A stretch of DNA of 64,000 nucleotides from the NCBI RefSeq assembly GCF_017168335.1, contig NZ_JABFAU010000006.1, positions 45,238-109,237 of the forward strand, written 5' to 3'. The translations under genes were made by a program, and so were the position numbers. Below, piece by piece: positions 33,058 to 41,681 of the stretch; position 1 is the stretch's first letter; every line of letters begins with the position of its first letter. This stretch comes from Rhodococcus sp. KRD162. GTDB taxonomy: Bacteria > Actinomycetota > Actinomycetes > Mycobacteriales > Mycobacteriaceae. The notes under the pieces were generated by a model, which saw only the letters and a program-made list of their open reading frames with translations, was not told where the DNA came from and did no database searches.

Positions 33058-33869
33058 TGGACTCGACGGGCAACAATCGCGGGGTGGAGTACGCCGTGAA
33101 TGCAGCCGATGGAACACAGATCGCGTACACGGTGACGGGCTCCGGCCCACCGCTGTTGATGGTGCACGGCAGTTTTCTGACGCATACGATCTGGCGGACG
33201 TTCGGCTACGTGAAGGCGCTGCGCGGGAGTCGGCAGCTGATCCTGGTCGACAATCGTGGGCACGGCCGCAGCGAGAAGCCCCACTCCCCCGACGCATATG
33301 CGATGGGCACTATCGTCGGCGATCTGACGGCGGTGCTCGATGCGGTGGGCACGAAGACCGTCGACTACCTCGGGTATTCGTTCGGGGCGCGGGCGGGCCT
33401 GGCGTTGACGGCCGCGGCACCCGAGCGGGTGCGGTCACTGGCGGTCGGCGGCGGGAGCCACGGCGCTCAGGCGGGCGCATTCGATCGCCTGTTCTTTCCC
33501 GGGTGCGCGGACGTGTTGGAGCAGGCCGGCATGGACGGCTTTCTCGAGGCGTGGAACGAACACCGCATCTTCCCGGTGGATGCAGGAACGCGAACGGTGT
33601 TTTCCGCCAACGATGCTCAGGCCTTGGCTGCGTACATCCGGGCCTGCGACGCCGATCCCGGACTACCCGACGAGGTTCTGCAGGGATTCACGCAGCCGTC
33701 GCTGTTCTACGTCGGCAGCCAGGACGGCACCAGGCTCGACGACACCCGGGCTGCTGCGGCGTTGGTTCCGAACTCCGAGTTGCATGTCATTCGCGGATTC
33801 GATCATTCGACGACGATGGCGGCCTCGGCTGACGTGCTCGAGCTTCTCGAGCGGTTCTGGGGCAACTGA
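33057..33869 (+). CDS. Alpha/beta hydrolase
   Basis: About 260-270 residues. The alpha/beta-hydrolase core is clear: oxyanion region LLMVHGSF, then DNRGHGRS, the nucleophile elbow LGYSFGARAG (G-x-S-x-G), and the catalytic His in RGFDHSTTM near the end. The acid is probably the Asp in FYVGSQDGTRLDD. The start is uncertain: GTG 33057 directly abuts the ABC-F stop, while GTG 33084 (MEYAVNAADGTQIAYTV) matches where such proteins usually begin. Substrate unknown. It may be co-transcribed with the ABC-F gene. Confidence 0.85.
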   Translation: MDSTGNNRGVEYAVNAADGTQIAYTVTGSGPPLLMVHGSFLTHTIWRTFGYVKALRGSRQLILVDNRGHGRSEKPHSPDAYAMGTIVGDLTAVLDAVGTKTVDYLGYSFGARAGLALTAAAPERVRSLAVGGGSHGAQAGAFDRLFFPGCADVLEQAGMDGFLEAWNEHRIFPVDAGTRTVFSANDAQALAAYIRACDADPGLPDEVLQGFTQPSLFYVGSQDGTRLDDTRAAAALVPNSELHVIRGFDHSTTMAASADVLELLERFWGN

Positions 33870-33876
33870 CCTCTCC

Positions 33877-33930
33877 GTCCACAATCCGCCTCGTCAATCG
33901 GGATCCCGCCTCCCACCGCAAATAGTGGAC
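33877..33930 (+). repeat. 54-bp palindromic repeat, copy B
   Basis: It starts GTCCACAATC and ends ATAGTGGAC, with CGGGATCCCG in the middle; 49 of 54 positions match copy C. It starts 8 bp after the hydrolase stop codon. Confidence 0.8.
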
Positions 33931-33986
33931 ACCCACATCACCTACGGCACGCGAAACCCTGCACACCCGTACCAACGGACCTCAGT

Positions 33987-34040
33987 GTCCACAATTCGCC
34001 TCCGCAATCGGGATCCCGCCTCCCACAGCGAATAGTGGAC
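33987..34040 (+). repeat. 54-bp palindromic repeat, copy C
   Basis: Same orientation as copy B, starting 110 bp after it; the identity runs on into the right flank (ACCCAC-R-TCAC). It ends 8 bp before the stop of the leftward acyl-CoA synthetase gene, so B and C fill the whole gap between two convergent genes. Confidence 0.8.
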
Positions 34041-34047
34041 ACCCACG

Positions 34048-35736
34048 TCACTTCTTCAGTGCAGGAAACTGGTCGTCACGCCACTCGGTGTCCAGCGGCC
34101 CGACGGCCGCGTCCTCGCGGGCACGCAGTTCCACTCGGCGAATCTTTCCGGAGATGGTTTTCGGCAGCTCGAAGAACTCGATTCGGCGCACTCGCAGAAA
34201 GGGTGCCAGGTGCTCGCGGGCGTACTTCAGGATCTCGAATGCCGTCTCTTCGTTGGGTTCCCAGCCCGATGCCAATGCCACATAAGCTTTGGGCACGGCC
34301 AGTCGCGTCTCGTCGGGGGCCGGCACCACGGCGGCCTCGGCCACTGCGGGGTGTTCGATGAGCACGCTTTCGAGCTCGAACGGGGAGATCTTGTAGTCGG
34401 AGGCCTTGAACACGTCGTCGGTGCGGCCGACGTAGGTGATGTAGCCCTCGGAGTCCCGCGATGCGACATCGCCGGTGTGGTAGTAGCCGTCGGCCATGAC
34501 GGCGGCATTGCGTTCGGGGTCACCGAGATAGCCGGTCATCAGGTTGAACGGGTTCTGGGCCAGGTCGAGGCAGATCTCGCCTTCGTCGGCGAGCTCTCCG
34601 GTGCCGGGGTCCACGATCACCACCGGTACGCCCGGTAGCGGCCGGCCCATCGATCCGGACTTGAGCACCGCGCCAGGTGTATTGGCGACCAGCGCAGTGG
34701 TTTCCGTCTGCCCGAATCCGTCGCGGATGTTCAGGCCCCACTCCCGCTGCACCGTGGAGATCACTTCCGGATTGAGCGGTTCACCGGCACCGATGGCCTC
34801 ACGCAGCGAACCTCCACCACCGGCAAGGTCAGCTTGAATGAGCATGCGCCACACGGTCGGTGGTGCGCAGAACGTCGTCACCTCGGCGCGACGGATCTGC
34901 TCGAGCAATGCCTTCGCGTCGAATTTGCCGTAGTTGTAGATGAAAATCGTGGCCTCGGCTATCCACGGCGCGAAGAAGCAACTCCACGCATGCTTGGCCC
35001 AGCCCGGCGAGCTGATGTTCAGGTGTACGTCGCCCGGACGAAGGCCGAGGAAGTACATCGTGCTCAGGTGTCCTGCGGGATAGGATATCTGCGTGTGTTC
35101 GACCAGCTTGGGTTTGCTTGTGGTGCCGGAGGTGAAGTACATCAGCAGCCGGTCGGTGGGCGCAGTGACGGACTCGAACGGCCGGCGCTCCACGGAGCGG
35201 GCCTCGGAGTAGTCGATCCAACCGTCTGCCGCCGAGGTTGCGATGCGTAGGTAGTCGCCGGGGACCTCGTCGAATTTGCCGGTGTCCGAGGGGTTCACGA
35301 TCGCGGCGCGTGCATTTCCACGTACCACGCGATCGGTCAGATCACTCGATCCGATGGCGGTGGTGGTCGGCATCAGTACCGCACCGAGCTTCATCACCGC
35401 CAGCATCGATTCCCACAGTTCCACCTGGTTGCCGAGCATCAGGATCACCGAGTCGCCGCGGCCGATTCCCTGCTGTTCGAGCCAGCGGGCAACCTGGTCG
35501 GAGCGGCGCGCGATGTCGTCGAAGCTGTATTTGGCCTCGCTGCCGTCCTCTTCGACGATCCACAGCGCGGTAGCGTCGTTGCCGCGGGCGATCGCGTCGT
35601 ACCAATCGATCGCCCAGTTGAACGTCTCACCGAACGACGGCCAGTCGAAAGTCGCTACTGCGCGGTCGTACTCGCCGTACGTGTCGAGCAGTAGATCGCG
35701 CGCGTTCCTGAACGCCGTGTACGCCGACTCGACCAT
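34048..35736 (-). CDS. AMP-binding acyl-CoA synthetase (medium-chain type)
   Basis: A 562-residue protein from ATG 35736 (GGAGG 6 nt upstream). The adenylate-forming motifs are all present: P-loop LMYFTSGTTSKPKLVEHT, A5 DGFGQTETT, A7 YYHTGDVASRD, A8 hinge YVGRTDDVFKASDYKISPFE and the A10 Lys in LPKTISGKIRRVE. Together with the N-terminal FNWAIDWYDAIARG this points to the medium-chain acyl-CoA synthetase branch (acyl acid + ATP + CoA to acyl-CoA). The exact chain length is not readable. Single gene with its own promoter; a 14-bp palindrome overlaps the likely transcription start. Confidence 0.92.
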   Translation of the reverse strand: MVESAYTAFRNARDLLLDTYGEYDRAVATFDWPSFGETFNWAIDWYDAIARGNDATALWIVEEDGSEAKYSFDDIARRSDQVARWLEQQGIGRGDSVILMLGNQVELWESMLAVMKLGAVLMPTTTAIGSSDLTDRVVRGNARAAIVNPSDTGKFDEVPGDYLRIATSAADGWIDYSEARSVERRPFESVTAPTDRLLMYFTSGTTSKPKLVEHTQISYPAGHLSTMYFLGLRPGDVHLNISSPGWAKHAWSCFFAPWIAEATIFIYNYGKFDAKALLEQIRRAEVTTFCAPPTVWRMLIQADLAGGGGSLREAIGAGEPLNPEVISTVQREWGLNIRDGFGQTETTALVANTPGAVLKSGSMGRPLPGVPVVIVDPGTGELADEGEICLDLAQNPFNLMTGYLGDPERNAAVMADGYYHTGDVASRDSEGYITYVGRTDDVFKASDYKISPFELESVLIEHPAVAEAAVVPAPDETRLAVPKAYVALASGWEPNEETAFEILKYAREHLAPFLRVRRIEFFELPKTISGKIRRVELRAREDAAVGPLDTEWRDDQFPALKK

Positions 35737-35752
35737 GTTGCCTCCTACGCCT

Positions 35753-35776
35753 GTGATGCCCATCACTGCCACGCTA
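35753..35776 (-). promoter_or_regulatory. Promoter and palindrome before acyl-CoA synthetase gene
   Basis: On the minus strand a -10 candidate TAGCGT (35776-35771) is followed by the inverted repeat GTGATG-GG-CATCAC (35766-35753), which would cover the transcription start. It suits a repressor of fatty-acid-responsive type, but no regulator gene is adjacent. Confidence 0.4.
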
Positions 35777-35839
35777 GGGAATCTCGGACACGCCCGCTAC
35801 CCCTGAATGGGGGGCCTAGATCCGCTACCCTGGCGCACC

Positions 35840-36313
35840 GTGGCCATCAGATACTTCGCGGTCGCATGCGCATTGGGGATAGTCCACGCCGCGTTTTCCG
35901 CCTATTGGGCCGCAGGTGGGCGTTGGATGCTCGCTACCGTCGGTGCCTTCGCGACGGAGTGGGTCGACACCGAACCGGCGACCGCGAAGACCGCACTGCT
36001 GGTGCTCGCGCTCGTCAAGCTTGCCGCGGCGATTCTGCCCGCCCTTGCATACATGAACAAGCCGCGCCTGACAGCACAGAGCCGGGCCAGGGTGGCGTCG
36101 CTGATTCTCGGCATTTCCTGGCCCGGCTCGGTGCTGCTGATCGCGTGGGGTGGATTGTCGTTCTTCGGTGCGGTGATCGGCCTGATCGCCTCGGACGAGA
36201 ACCGCAGCGTCAAATACGGACACCTGCTCTTCGACGGCATCTTCCTGCTCTGGGGGGCCTCGCTACTGACGGCCCTGATCCTCGCCCGAAGAACCGCAGG
36301 TGAGCCCCGCTAG
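35840..36313 (+). CDS. DUF3995 membrane protein
   Basis: A 157-residue protein from GTG 35840, eight bases after a TACCCT box; the frame is open to 35807. Four helices (IRYFAVACALGIVHAAFSAYWAAGG; KTALLVLALVKLAAAILPALAYM; ILGISWPGSVLLIAWGGLSFFGAV; LLFDGIFLLWGASLLTALIL, in parts). The H..FS.YWA.GG motif and overall layout fit DUF3995. Function unknown. Its last 4 bp overlap the end of the convergent ATPase gene. Confidence 0.8.
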   Translation: MAIRYFAVACALGIVHAAFSAYWAAGGRWMLATVGAFATEWVDTEPATAKTALLVLALVKLAAAILPALAYMNKPRLTAQSRARVASLILGISWPGSVLLIAWGGLSFFGAVIGLIASDENRSVKYGHLLFDGIFLLWGASLLTALILARRTAGEPR

Positions 36314-37416
36314 ATCCGCTCCCCCGTCTCCGGGTGGAAGAGATGAATCGGACCATCGAGACGCGTCAGGCCGATGCTCTCGCCGATCTTCGCCGGTGCC
36401 CGCACTGCCGAACGGGCGACGAGCGAAACCGGACCCCCGTCGAGACCCCGGACCTTCGGATCGTCCAGGTGCGCATAGAGGTACGACTCGCTGCCGAGTT
36501 CCTCGATCAGATCGACCTTGCCCTCGAAGCCCTCACCACTGCCGTGCACGATGCCGAGCTGCTCCGGACGGAGCCCGACGGTGACGTCGTCGAGACCGAG
36601 GCTCGCGAGCTTGGTCAGTTCGTCGCGCTCGAGCGGGAGCAGGAACTTGCCGATCTGCACACCACCCGAGCCGATGGGTACCGTCATCAGGTTCATCGCC
36701 GGTGACCCGATGAAGCCGGCGACGAAGGCGTTGACCGGCTTGTCGTACAGGTCCGTCGGCGACGCGAATTGCTGGAGCTTGCCGCCGCGAAGTACGGCTA
36801 CGCGGTCACCCATGGTCATGGCCTCGACCTGATCGTGGGTGACGTAGACGGTGGTGGTGCCGAGTCTGCGCTGCAGCGCAGCGATCTGCGTACGCGTCTG
36901 CACACGCAGTTTCGCATCCAGGTTGGACAGCGGCTCGTCCATGCAGAACACCTGCGGCTCGCGAACGATGGCGCGTCCCATGGCAACTCGCTGACGCTGA
37001 CCACCCGAAAGCTTGCCGGGCTTGCGGTCGAGGTATTCGGTGAGGTCGAGGATCTTCGCGGCCTCGGCCACCTTCTTCGTCCGCTCTTCGAGCGAGATGC
37101 CGCGCATCTTGAGCGCGAATCCCATGTTCTCCCCGACGGTTTTGTTGGGGTAGAGCGCGTAGTTCTGGAACACCATCGCGATATCGCGGTCCTTGGACGG
37201 AACACCCACCATGTTCTTGCCGCCGATTTCGATGGCACCTCCGTCGATCTCCTCGAGTCCTGCGAGCATCCGCAGGGCGGTGGACTTGCCGGAGCCGGAA
37301 GGGCCGACGAGTACGACGAATTCGCCGTCCTGGATGTCGAGGTCGAGTGAATCGACGGCGAGCTTGTCGGCACCTTCGTAGACGCAGGACGCTTTCTTGT
37401 ACGTGATTGCAGCCAT
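36310..37416 (-). CDS. Sugar/polyol ABC transporter ATPase (MalK/UgpC/SmoK type)
   Basis: A 368-residue protein. The start is ATG 37416 with AGGAGA 9 nt upstream; the much longer open frame back to 38235 is an artefact inside the permease gene. Walker A VLVGPSGSGKST, Q-loop VFQNYALYPNKTV, signature KLSGGQRQRVAMGRA, Walker B VFCMDEPLSNLD, H-loop YVTHDQVEAM, then TOBE domains (~240-368). It energises import through the two permeases upstream. Last gene of the leftward polyol transport operon; 11 bp after the second permease. Confidence 0.93.
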   Translation of the reverse strand: MAAITYKKASCVYEGADKLAVDSLDLDIQDGEFVVLVGPSGSGKSTALRMLAGLEEIDGGAIEIGGKNMVGVPSKDRDIAMVFQNYALYPNKTVGENMGFALKMRGISLEERTKKVAEAAKILDLTEYLDRKPGKLSGGQRQRVAMGRAIVREPQVFCMDEPLSNLDAKLRVQTRTQIAALQRRLGTTTVYVTHDQVEAMTMGDRVAVLRGGKLQQFASPTDLYDKPVNAFVAGFIGSPAMNLMTVPIGSGGVQIGKFLLPLERDELTKLASLGLDDVTVGLRPEQLGIVHGSGEGFEGKVDLIEELGSESYLYAHLDDPKVRGLDGGPVSLVARSAVRAPAKIGESIGLTRLDGPIHLFHPETGERI

Positions 37417-37427
37417 GAGACTTTCTC

Positions 37428-38297
37428 CTATTTGATGGCGCCGAAGGACAGGCCGCGCACGAGCTTGTTCTGCGCGAACCATCCGGCAAGGACGACGGGG
37501 AGGGCTGCGAATGTCGCAGCAGCGGACAGCTGGGCCCAGTACAGGCCCTGGCCGGTGATGAATCCGACGAGATACACCGGAATCGTCTGGGCCTGAACGG
37601 CGGTGAGGTTGACGGCGAAGAAGAACTCGTTCCACGAGAAGATCACACAGATCAACGACGTGGCCGCGATGCCAGGCGAGACGAGCGGCAGGATCACCTC
37701 GCGTACCGATGTCCACAGTGATGCGCCGTCCATGCTCGCAGCCTCGAGCAGTTCGCTCGGCACCTCGAGGAAAAACGAACGCATCATCCATACGGCGATC
37801 GGCAGATTCATCGCGGTGTACAGCACCACCAAGGTCCAGATGTTGTCCAACATCCCGATGTCGCCGACGATGACGTACAGCGGCACGATCGCCGCGACGA
37901 CGGGGAGCATCTTGGTGGAGATGAAGAAGAACAGCACGTCCTTGGTCTTCTTCACCGGACGCAGCGACAATGCGAACGCTGCCGGAACACCCAGCAGCAG
38001 AACGAAGATCGTCGAGACGATCGTCGCGAATGCCGAGTTCAGCAGTGTGGTCCCGATGCCGCTCTCGAGCACGCCGCGGTATTGATCGAGGGTCGGAGTG
38101 AAGAACAGCTTGGGCGGGTCCGAGTAGGCGTCGGCCTCCTGTTTGAAGCCGGTGAGAACCATCCACAGCACCGGGAAGAAGAAGGTGATACCCGCGACCC
38201 AGGCCACGAGAGACCAGATCGATCCCGGTCCCCACTTGCTCTTGCGCTTGATCGGCGCGGCGTCGGTGTCGGTTCTGTCCACAGTTGCGGTGCTCAT
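37428..38297 (-). CDS. ABC transporter permease, MalG type
   Basis: A 289-residue protein with six helices; the start ATG 38297 overlaps the stop of the preceding permease (TGATG) and has GAGGAGG 7 nt upstream. The EAA loop, EAASMDGASLWTSVREVILPLVSPG, contacts the ATPase. The N-terminal ~20 residues are cytoplasmic and hydrophilic. Pairs with the MalF-type permease upstream to form the membrane pore for the imported polyol. Confidence 0.92.
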   Translation of the reverse strand: MSTATVDRTDTDAAPIKRKSKWGPGSIWSLVAWVAGITFFFPVLWMVLTGFKQEADAYSDPPKLFFTPTLDQYRGVLESGIGTTLLNSAFATIVSTIFVLLLGVPAAFALSLRPVKKTKDVLFFFISTKMLPVVAAIVPLYVIVGDIGMLDNIWTLVVLYTAMNLPIAVWMMRSFFLEVPSELLEAASMDGASLWTSVREVILPLVSPGIAATSLICVIFSWNEFFFAVNLTAVQAQTIPVYLVGFITGQGLYWAQLSAAATFAALPVVLAGWFAQNKLVRGLSFGAIK

Positions 38298-39247
38298 CAC
38301 GCAGCCTCCTCGGTTCCGCTGAAGCTCTTGAAGATCAGTCTCAGCGCCAGGGTGCTGACGATGATGGTGGCGACGACGGTGACGACGCCCATGGCTGCGG
38401 CCTGGCCGATGTCGAAGCCGAGGAACGCGCGCTGATAGATGTAGAACGGTAGGTTCGCGCTGGCCACACCAGGCCCGCCCGAGGTCATCATGTAGACGGC
38501 ATCGAAGGTGTTGACGAGATAGATCGCTCCGAGCACTGCACCGAGTTCGATGAATCGGCGCAGGTGCGGCAACGTGAGTTCACGGAAGAGCTTGATCGGG
38601 CCTGCACCGTCGACCCGCGCAGCCTCGGCTATGTCCTTGGGCATGGACTGCAGACCCGCGAGGATGAGCAGCATCATGAACGGAGTCCACTGCCAGATCA
38701 GGTTCGCCATGACCGCGGGCAGTGGGAAGCGCGAGACCCAGTCGATCTGATCGACGCCGAACGGACTGAGCGCGAAATTGATCAGGCCGAATACCGGATC
38801 GAACATCGTGGTCTTCCAGATCAACGCTCCCGCGACCGGGGTGATCAGGAAGGGGGTGATCAGCAGTGTTCGGATCAGGCTGCGGCCGATGAACTTTCGA
38901 TCCAGCAGCAGCGCCAGGAACAGCCCGAGAACCACCGAGATGATGACGGTTCCGACGATCATGATCACCGTGTTGAGGGCCACTTCACGGAACTGGCTGT
39001 CTCGGAAGACCGCGACATAGTTGTTGAGCCCGTTGAACCTCTGCGAACCCGGCCGGACGAGGTTCCACGACTGCGTCGAGTAGTACAGCGTGAACAGGAA
39101 CGGAACCTGGGTGACGAGAATGGCGAACACCATGGCGGGCAGCAGCGGGCCGCGGCGTCGCCAGCCTTCTGCCTTCGAGACAGTTCTGGTTCTCGGTACG
39201 AACTCTTCGGAATCGGCCTGCGCCGATCGCGTTTCGGTGGTGGTCAT
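38297..39247 (-). CDS. ABC transporter permease, MalF type
   Basis: A 316-residue protein with six helices and the EAA loop EAARVDGAGPIKLFRELTLPHLRR. The N-terminus has a hydrophilic ~25-residue tail, then a helix (LLPAMVFAILVTQVPFLFTL). ATG start with CAGGAGGG upstream, overlapping the binding-protein stop (ATGA). Member of the sugar-permease CUT1 group by sequence pattern. Confidence 0.92.
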   Translation of the reverse strand: MTTTETRSAQADSEEFVPRTRTVSKAEGWRRRGPLLPAMVFAILVTQVPFLFTLYYSTQSWNLVRPGSQRFNGLNNYVAVFRDSQFREVALNTVIMIVGTVIISVVLGLFLALLLDRKFIGRSLIRTLLITPFLITPVAGALIWKTTMFDPVFGLINFALSPFGVDQIDWVSRFPLPAVMANLIWQWTPFMMLLILAGLQSMPKDIAEAARVDGAGPIKLFRELTLPHLRRFIELGAVLGAIYLVNTFDAVYMMTSGGPGVASANLPFYIYQRAFLGFDIGQAAAMGVVTVVATIIVSTLALRLIFKSFSGTEEAA

Positions 39248-40596
39248 CCCTGGCCCTCCTGGTACGTCTTGCCGACCACTTCGGCGTACTGCTGCGCTTG
39301 GTCGAGCGCGTCCTGGACGCTGATTCGTCCTGCCACTGCTGCGCTGATCTGTTGGCTGACGCGGGTTCCCAGGTCCTGGAACTCGGGAATGGTCAGGAAT
39401 TGCACTCCGGTGTAGGGAACCGGATCAACGGTCGGATTGTTCGGGTCTGCACCGTTGATCGAATCCAGGGTCACCTGGCCGTAGGCCGCGGATGCTTCCT
39501 TGTACTCGGGGATCTCGTAGGTGGACAGGCGGCTGCCGGGAGGCACTCGCTCCCAGCCCAATTCGTTGCCCACCTTCTTCAGGTACTCCTTGCTGGTCAT
39601 CCACGAGACGAACTTCCATGCGTCGTCCGGATGCTCGGTGGTCTTCGGGATGCCGAGCGCCCATGAGTACAGCCAGCCGTTGTCGCCCTTGACCGCCGAC
39701 GGCGCCTTGGCGTATCCGATCTTGCCGACGACATTGCTCGAGGTGGGGTCCTCCAACACCGACACTGCGGACGTTGCGTCGTACCACATCGCGGTATTTC
39801 CCTGCGAGAGCTGGGTGCCGCACTCGCTGAATCCACTTGTGGCAGCGCCGGCTTGCCCGTGCTCGCGAACCAGGTCGACGTAGAACTGTACGGCCTGCTC
39901 GACCTGCGGGCTGGTGAGCTGCGCATTCCAGTTCTCGTCGTACCACCGTCCGCCGAAGGCATTGATGACGGTGTCGAGCGGTGCCAGCACCTCACCCCAA
40001 CCGGGCTTGCCGCGCAAGCAGATGCCCGAGACACCGGGACTGTCGAGCTTGGCTGCCGCATCGGCGACCTGCTGCCAGGTCGGCTCTTCCGGCATCGTGA
40101 TGCCCGCGGCTTCCATCAAGTCCTTGCGGTACATCAGGAACGACGACTCGCCGTAGAACGGAACCGAGTACATGTCGCCCTCGTAGGACAACGACTCCTT
40201 CAACGTCGGAATGAAGTCGTCCTGGTCGTAGCCCGGTGTGGCATCGGCATATTCGGACAAGTTGGTCAGCCACCCGTTCTCGGCCCACTGCGGGGTCTCG
40301 AAGTTGCTGATCATCACCACATCGAACTCGCCGCCACCTGTGGCCACCGAGGCCGTGATCTTGGCGCGTGCTTCGTTCTCCGACAGCGACACGAACTTCA
40401 GATTGATGCCCGGATTCTCCGCCTCGAATTCCGGAGCGAGGGAAATGGCGTCGGACATCTGCGAATTCGAGACGATCGCAACGGTGATCGTCGTGCCGTC
40501 ACCGCCACCTCCGAACGAGCCTGCTCCGGCACATCCGGACAGTACCAAGGTCGTCGCGAGCGAGGCCGCGACAGCCACTTTCGGTAATATCCTCAC
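39244..40596 (-). CDS. Extracellular polyol/sugar-binding lipoprotein
   Basis: A 450-residue protein. The start is GTG 40596 (V-R-I-L-P-K), which overlaps the SorC stop as GTGA, has GGAAAGG 9 nt upstream and gives a lipoprotein signal peptide ending LVLSGC21AG; the upstream open frame is spurious. The mature protein has the two-lobe family 1 binding-protein pattern (AIVSNSQMSDAISLAPEFEAENPGI in part; YSVPFYGESSFLMYRKDLMEAAGI in part; FVSWMTSKEYLKKVGNELGW). It captures the substrate outside the membrane. The neighbouring polyol dehydrogenases and the likeness to SmoE layouts suggest sorbitol, mannitol or arabitol. Confidence 0.92.
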   Translation of the reverse strand: MRILPKVAVAASLATTLVLSGCAGAGSFGGGGDGTTITVAIVSNSQMSDAISLAPEFEAENPGINLKFVSLSENEARAKITASVATGGGEFDVVMISNFETPQWAENGWLTNLSEYADATPGYDQDDFIPTLKESLSYEGDMYSVPFYGESSFLMYRKDLMEAAGITMPEEPTWQQVADAAAKLDSPGVSGICLRGKPGWGEVLAPLDTVINAFGGRWYDENWNAQLTSPQVEQAVQFYVDLVREHGQAGAATSGFSECGTQLSQGNTAMWYDATSAVSVLEDPTSSNVVGKIGYAKAPSAVKGDNGWLYSWALGIPKTTEHPDDAWKFVSWMTSKEYLKKVGNELGWERVPPGSRLSTYEIPEYKEASAAYGQVTLDSINGADPNNPTVDPVPYTGVQFLTIPEFQDLGTRVSQQISAAVAGRISVQDALDQAQQYAEVVGKTYQEGQG

Positions 40597-41615
40597 TGAG
40601 CTACCTTTCCGTTCGTTGCTGCGGCCTGCGCCACAAGCCAACGTGCACTTTCGATATCGGTCACCAAGATCGAGGCGAGTCCACCGCGCAGCGCACCGAG
40701 CAGCGCCTCGTGTTTGCGCTGTCCGCCGGTGACGAGCACAGCCCGCTCGCACGCTCTGATGGCGTCGAGCCCCACCGACACGGTTCGACCCGGGAGCGAT
40801 CCCCCGGTGTCGTTACCGTCGGCGTCGTAGAACCGTCCGCCGATCTCGCCGACCGCACCGAGCCTGCGCAGTTCGTCGAGCACTTCGAGGTCGATGAAGC
40901 TGCCCTCGAACAATGTGGTGGACGTGGAAACGGGACCGATGCCGTACATCATCACGTCGGCATCGGTCCCGGCTTTGAGGGCGCGCGAGATCACGGAATC
41001 CTGCTCGAGTGCAACCACTGTCGCCTGATCTGCGTACAGCGGCGCGTTGAGCCTGATGGGTGTCGCCTGCAGATAGGCGGCGCACCGTCCGAGTGTGTAC
41101 TCGACGCCGGTTTGATAGTCGGCCGAGGTGATGGAGCCGTCGAGCTGCACCACCGCAGTACATTTGGTGGACCGCGTCTTGAGCGAACCGGCCACCGCCA
41201 CCGTCTCCGGGCCCCAGGTGAATCCGAGAACGTCCTGGTCCTTGAGCCGTCGTGACAGCAATGTCGCCGCGGCCCGGCCCAGAGATCCGTAGCCGGAGTC
41301 CGTGCCGTCGATGACATCCGAGACCACAAGCACCTCGGTGAGCCCGTACTGCGCTTCGAGTTCGCGCTCGACCTCGGCGTGCACGGTGCCCTGAAGATCG
41401 TCGGGGACGTTGATCTCGATCGTCACCAACCCCTGCGTTCGAGCACGCGCGACGAGCCGACCCGCAGTGGGACGCGAGACACCCAACTTCAGGGCGATCT
41501 CCGCCTGCGTCGCACCCTCGAGGTGATACATGGTTGCGGCCCGCAGGGCCAGGCGGAGGTCCTCGCTGGACCGGGAGGACTGTGCCCCGCCGCCACCGGA
41601 CGCTGATCCGGCCAT
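40593..41615 (-). CDS. SorC/DeoR-type sugar-binding transcriptional regulator
   Basis: A 340-residue protein. The N-terminal HTH lies at ~22-62 (LRLALRAATMYHLEGATQAEIALKLGVSRPTAGRLVARA, in parts). The remainder is the SorC sugar-binding domain with phosphosugar-isomerase-like fold: LGRAAATLLSRRLKDQDVLGFTWG, MMYGIGPVSTSTTLFEGSFI, VGEIGGRFYDADG and the late TGGQRKHEALLGALRGGLASILVTD. It senses a sugar or polyol (phosphate) and controls its own operon and the divergent dehydrogenase genes through the operators at 41631-41663. First gene of the transport operon. Confidence 0.92.
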   Translation of the reverse strand: MAGSASGGGGAQSSRSSEDLRLALRAATMYHLEGATQAEIALKLGVSRPTAGRLVARARTQGLVTIEINVPDDLQGTVHAEVERELEAQYGLTEVLVVSDVIDGTDSGYGSLGRAAATLLSRRLKDQDVLGFTWGPETVAVAGSLKTRSTKCTAVVQLDGSITSADYQTGVEYTLGRCAAYLQATPIRLNAPLYADQATVVALEQDSVISRALKAGTDADVMMYGIGPVSTSTTLFEGSFIDLEVLDELRRLGAVGEIGGRFYDADGNDTGGSLPGRTVSVGLDAIRACERAVLVTGGQRKHEALLGALRGGLASILVTDIESARWLVAQAAATNGKVAQ

Positions 41616-41630
41616 GTATACCTCCTTGGG

Positions 41631-41663
41631 TGAGCATATGCTCAGCTCGTGTTCATCTGCTCA
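41631..41663. promoter_or_regulatory. Two SorC-type operators, 19 bp apart
   Basis: Site 1 is a perfect 14-bp palindrome, TGAGCATATGCTCA (41631-41644). Site 2, TGTTCATCTGCTCA (41650-41663), matches it at 11 of 14 positions. Starts are 19 bp apart, about two helical turns, in the 66-bp gap between the divergent regulator and dehydrogenase genes. Confidence 0.7.
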
Positions 41664-41669
41664 CTAAGG

Positions 41670-41675
41670 TAACAT
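41670..41675 (+). promoter_or_regulatory. -10 box, leaderless arrangement, polyol dehydrogenase gene
   Basis: TAACAT, 6 nt (TAAGGT), then GTG 41682. Operator site 2 ends 6 bp upstream, so it would lie over the -35/spacer. Confidence 0.5.
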
Positions 41676-41681
41676 TAAGGT

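Noticed and set aside
37417..38235. N-terminal extension of the ATPase frame back to 38235
   Set aside because: Arg-rich translation lying inside the permease gene; the ATPase starts at ATG 37416 with a good ribosome-binding site.
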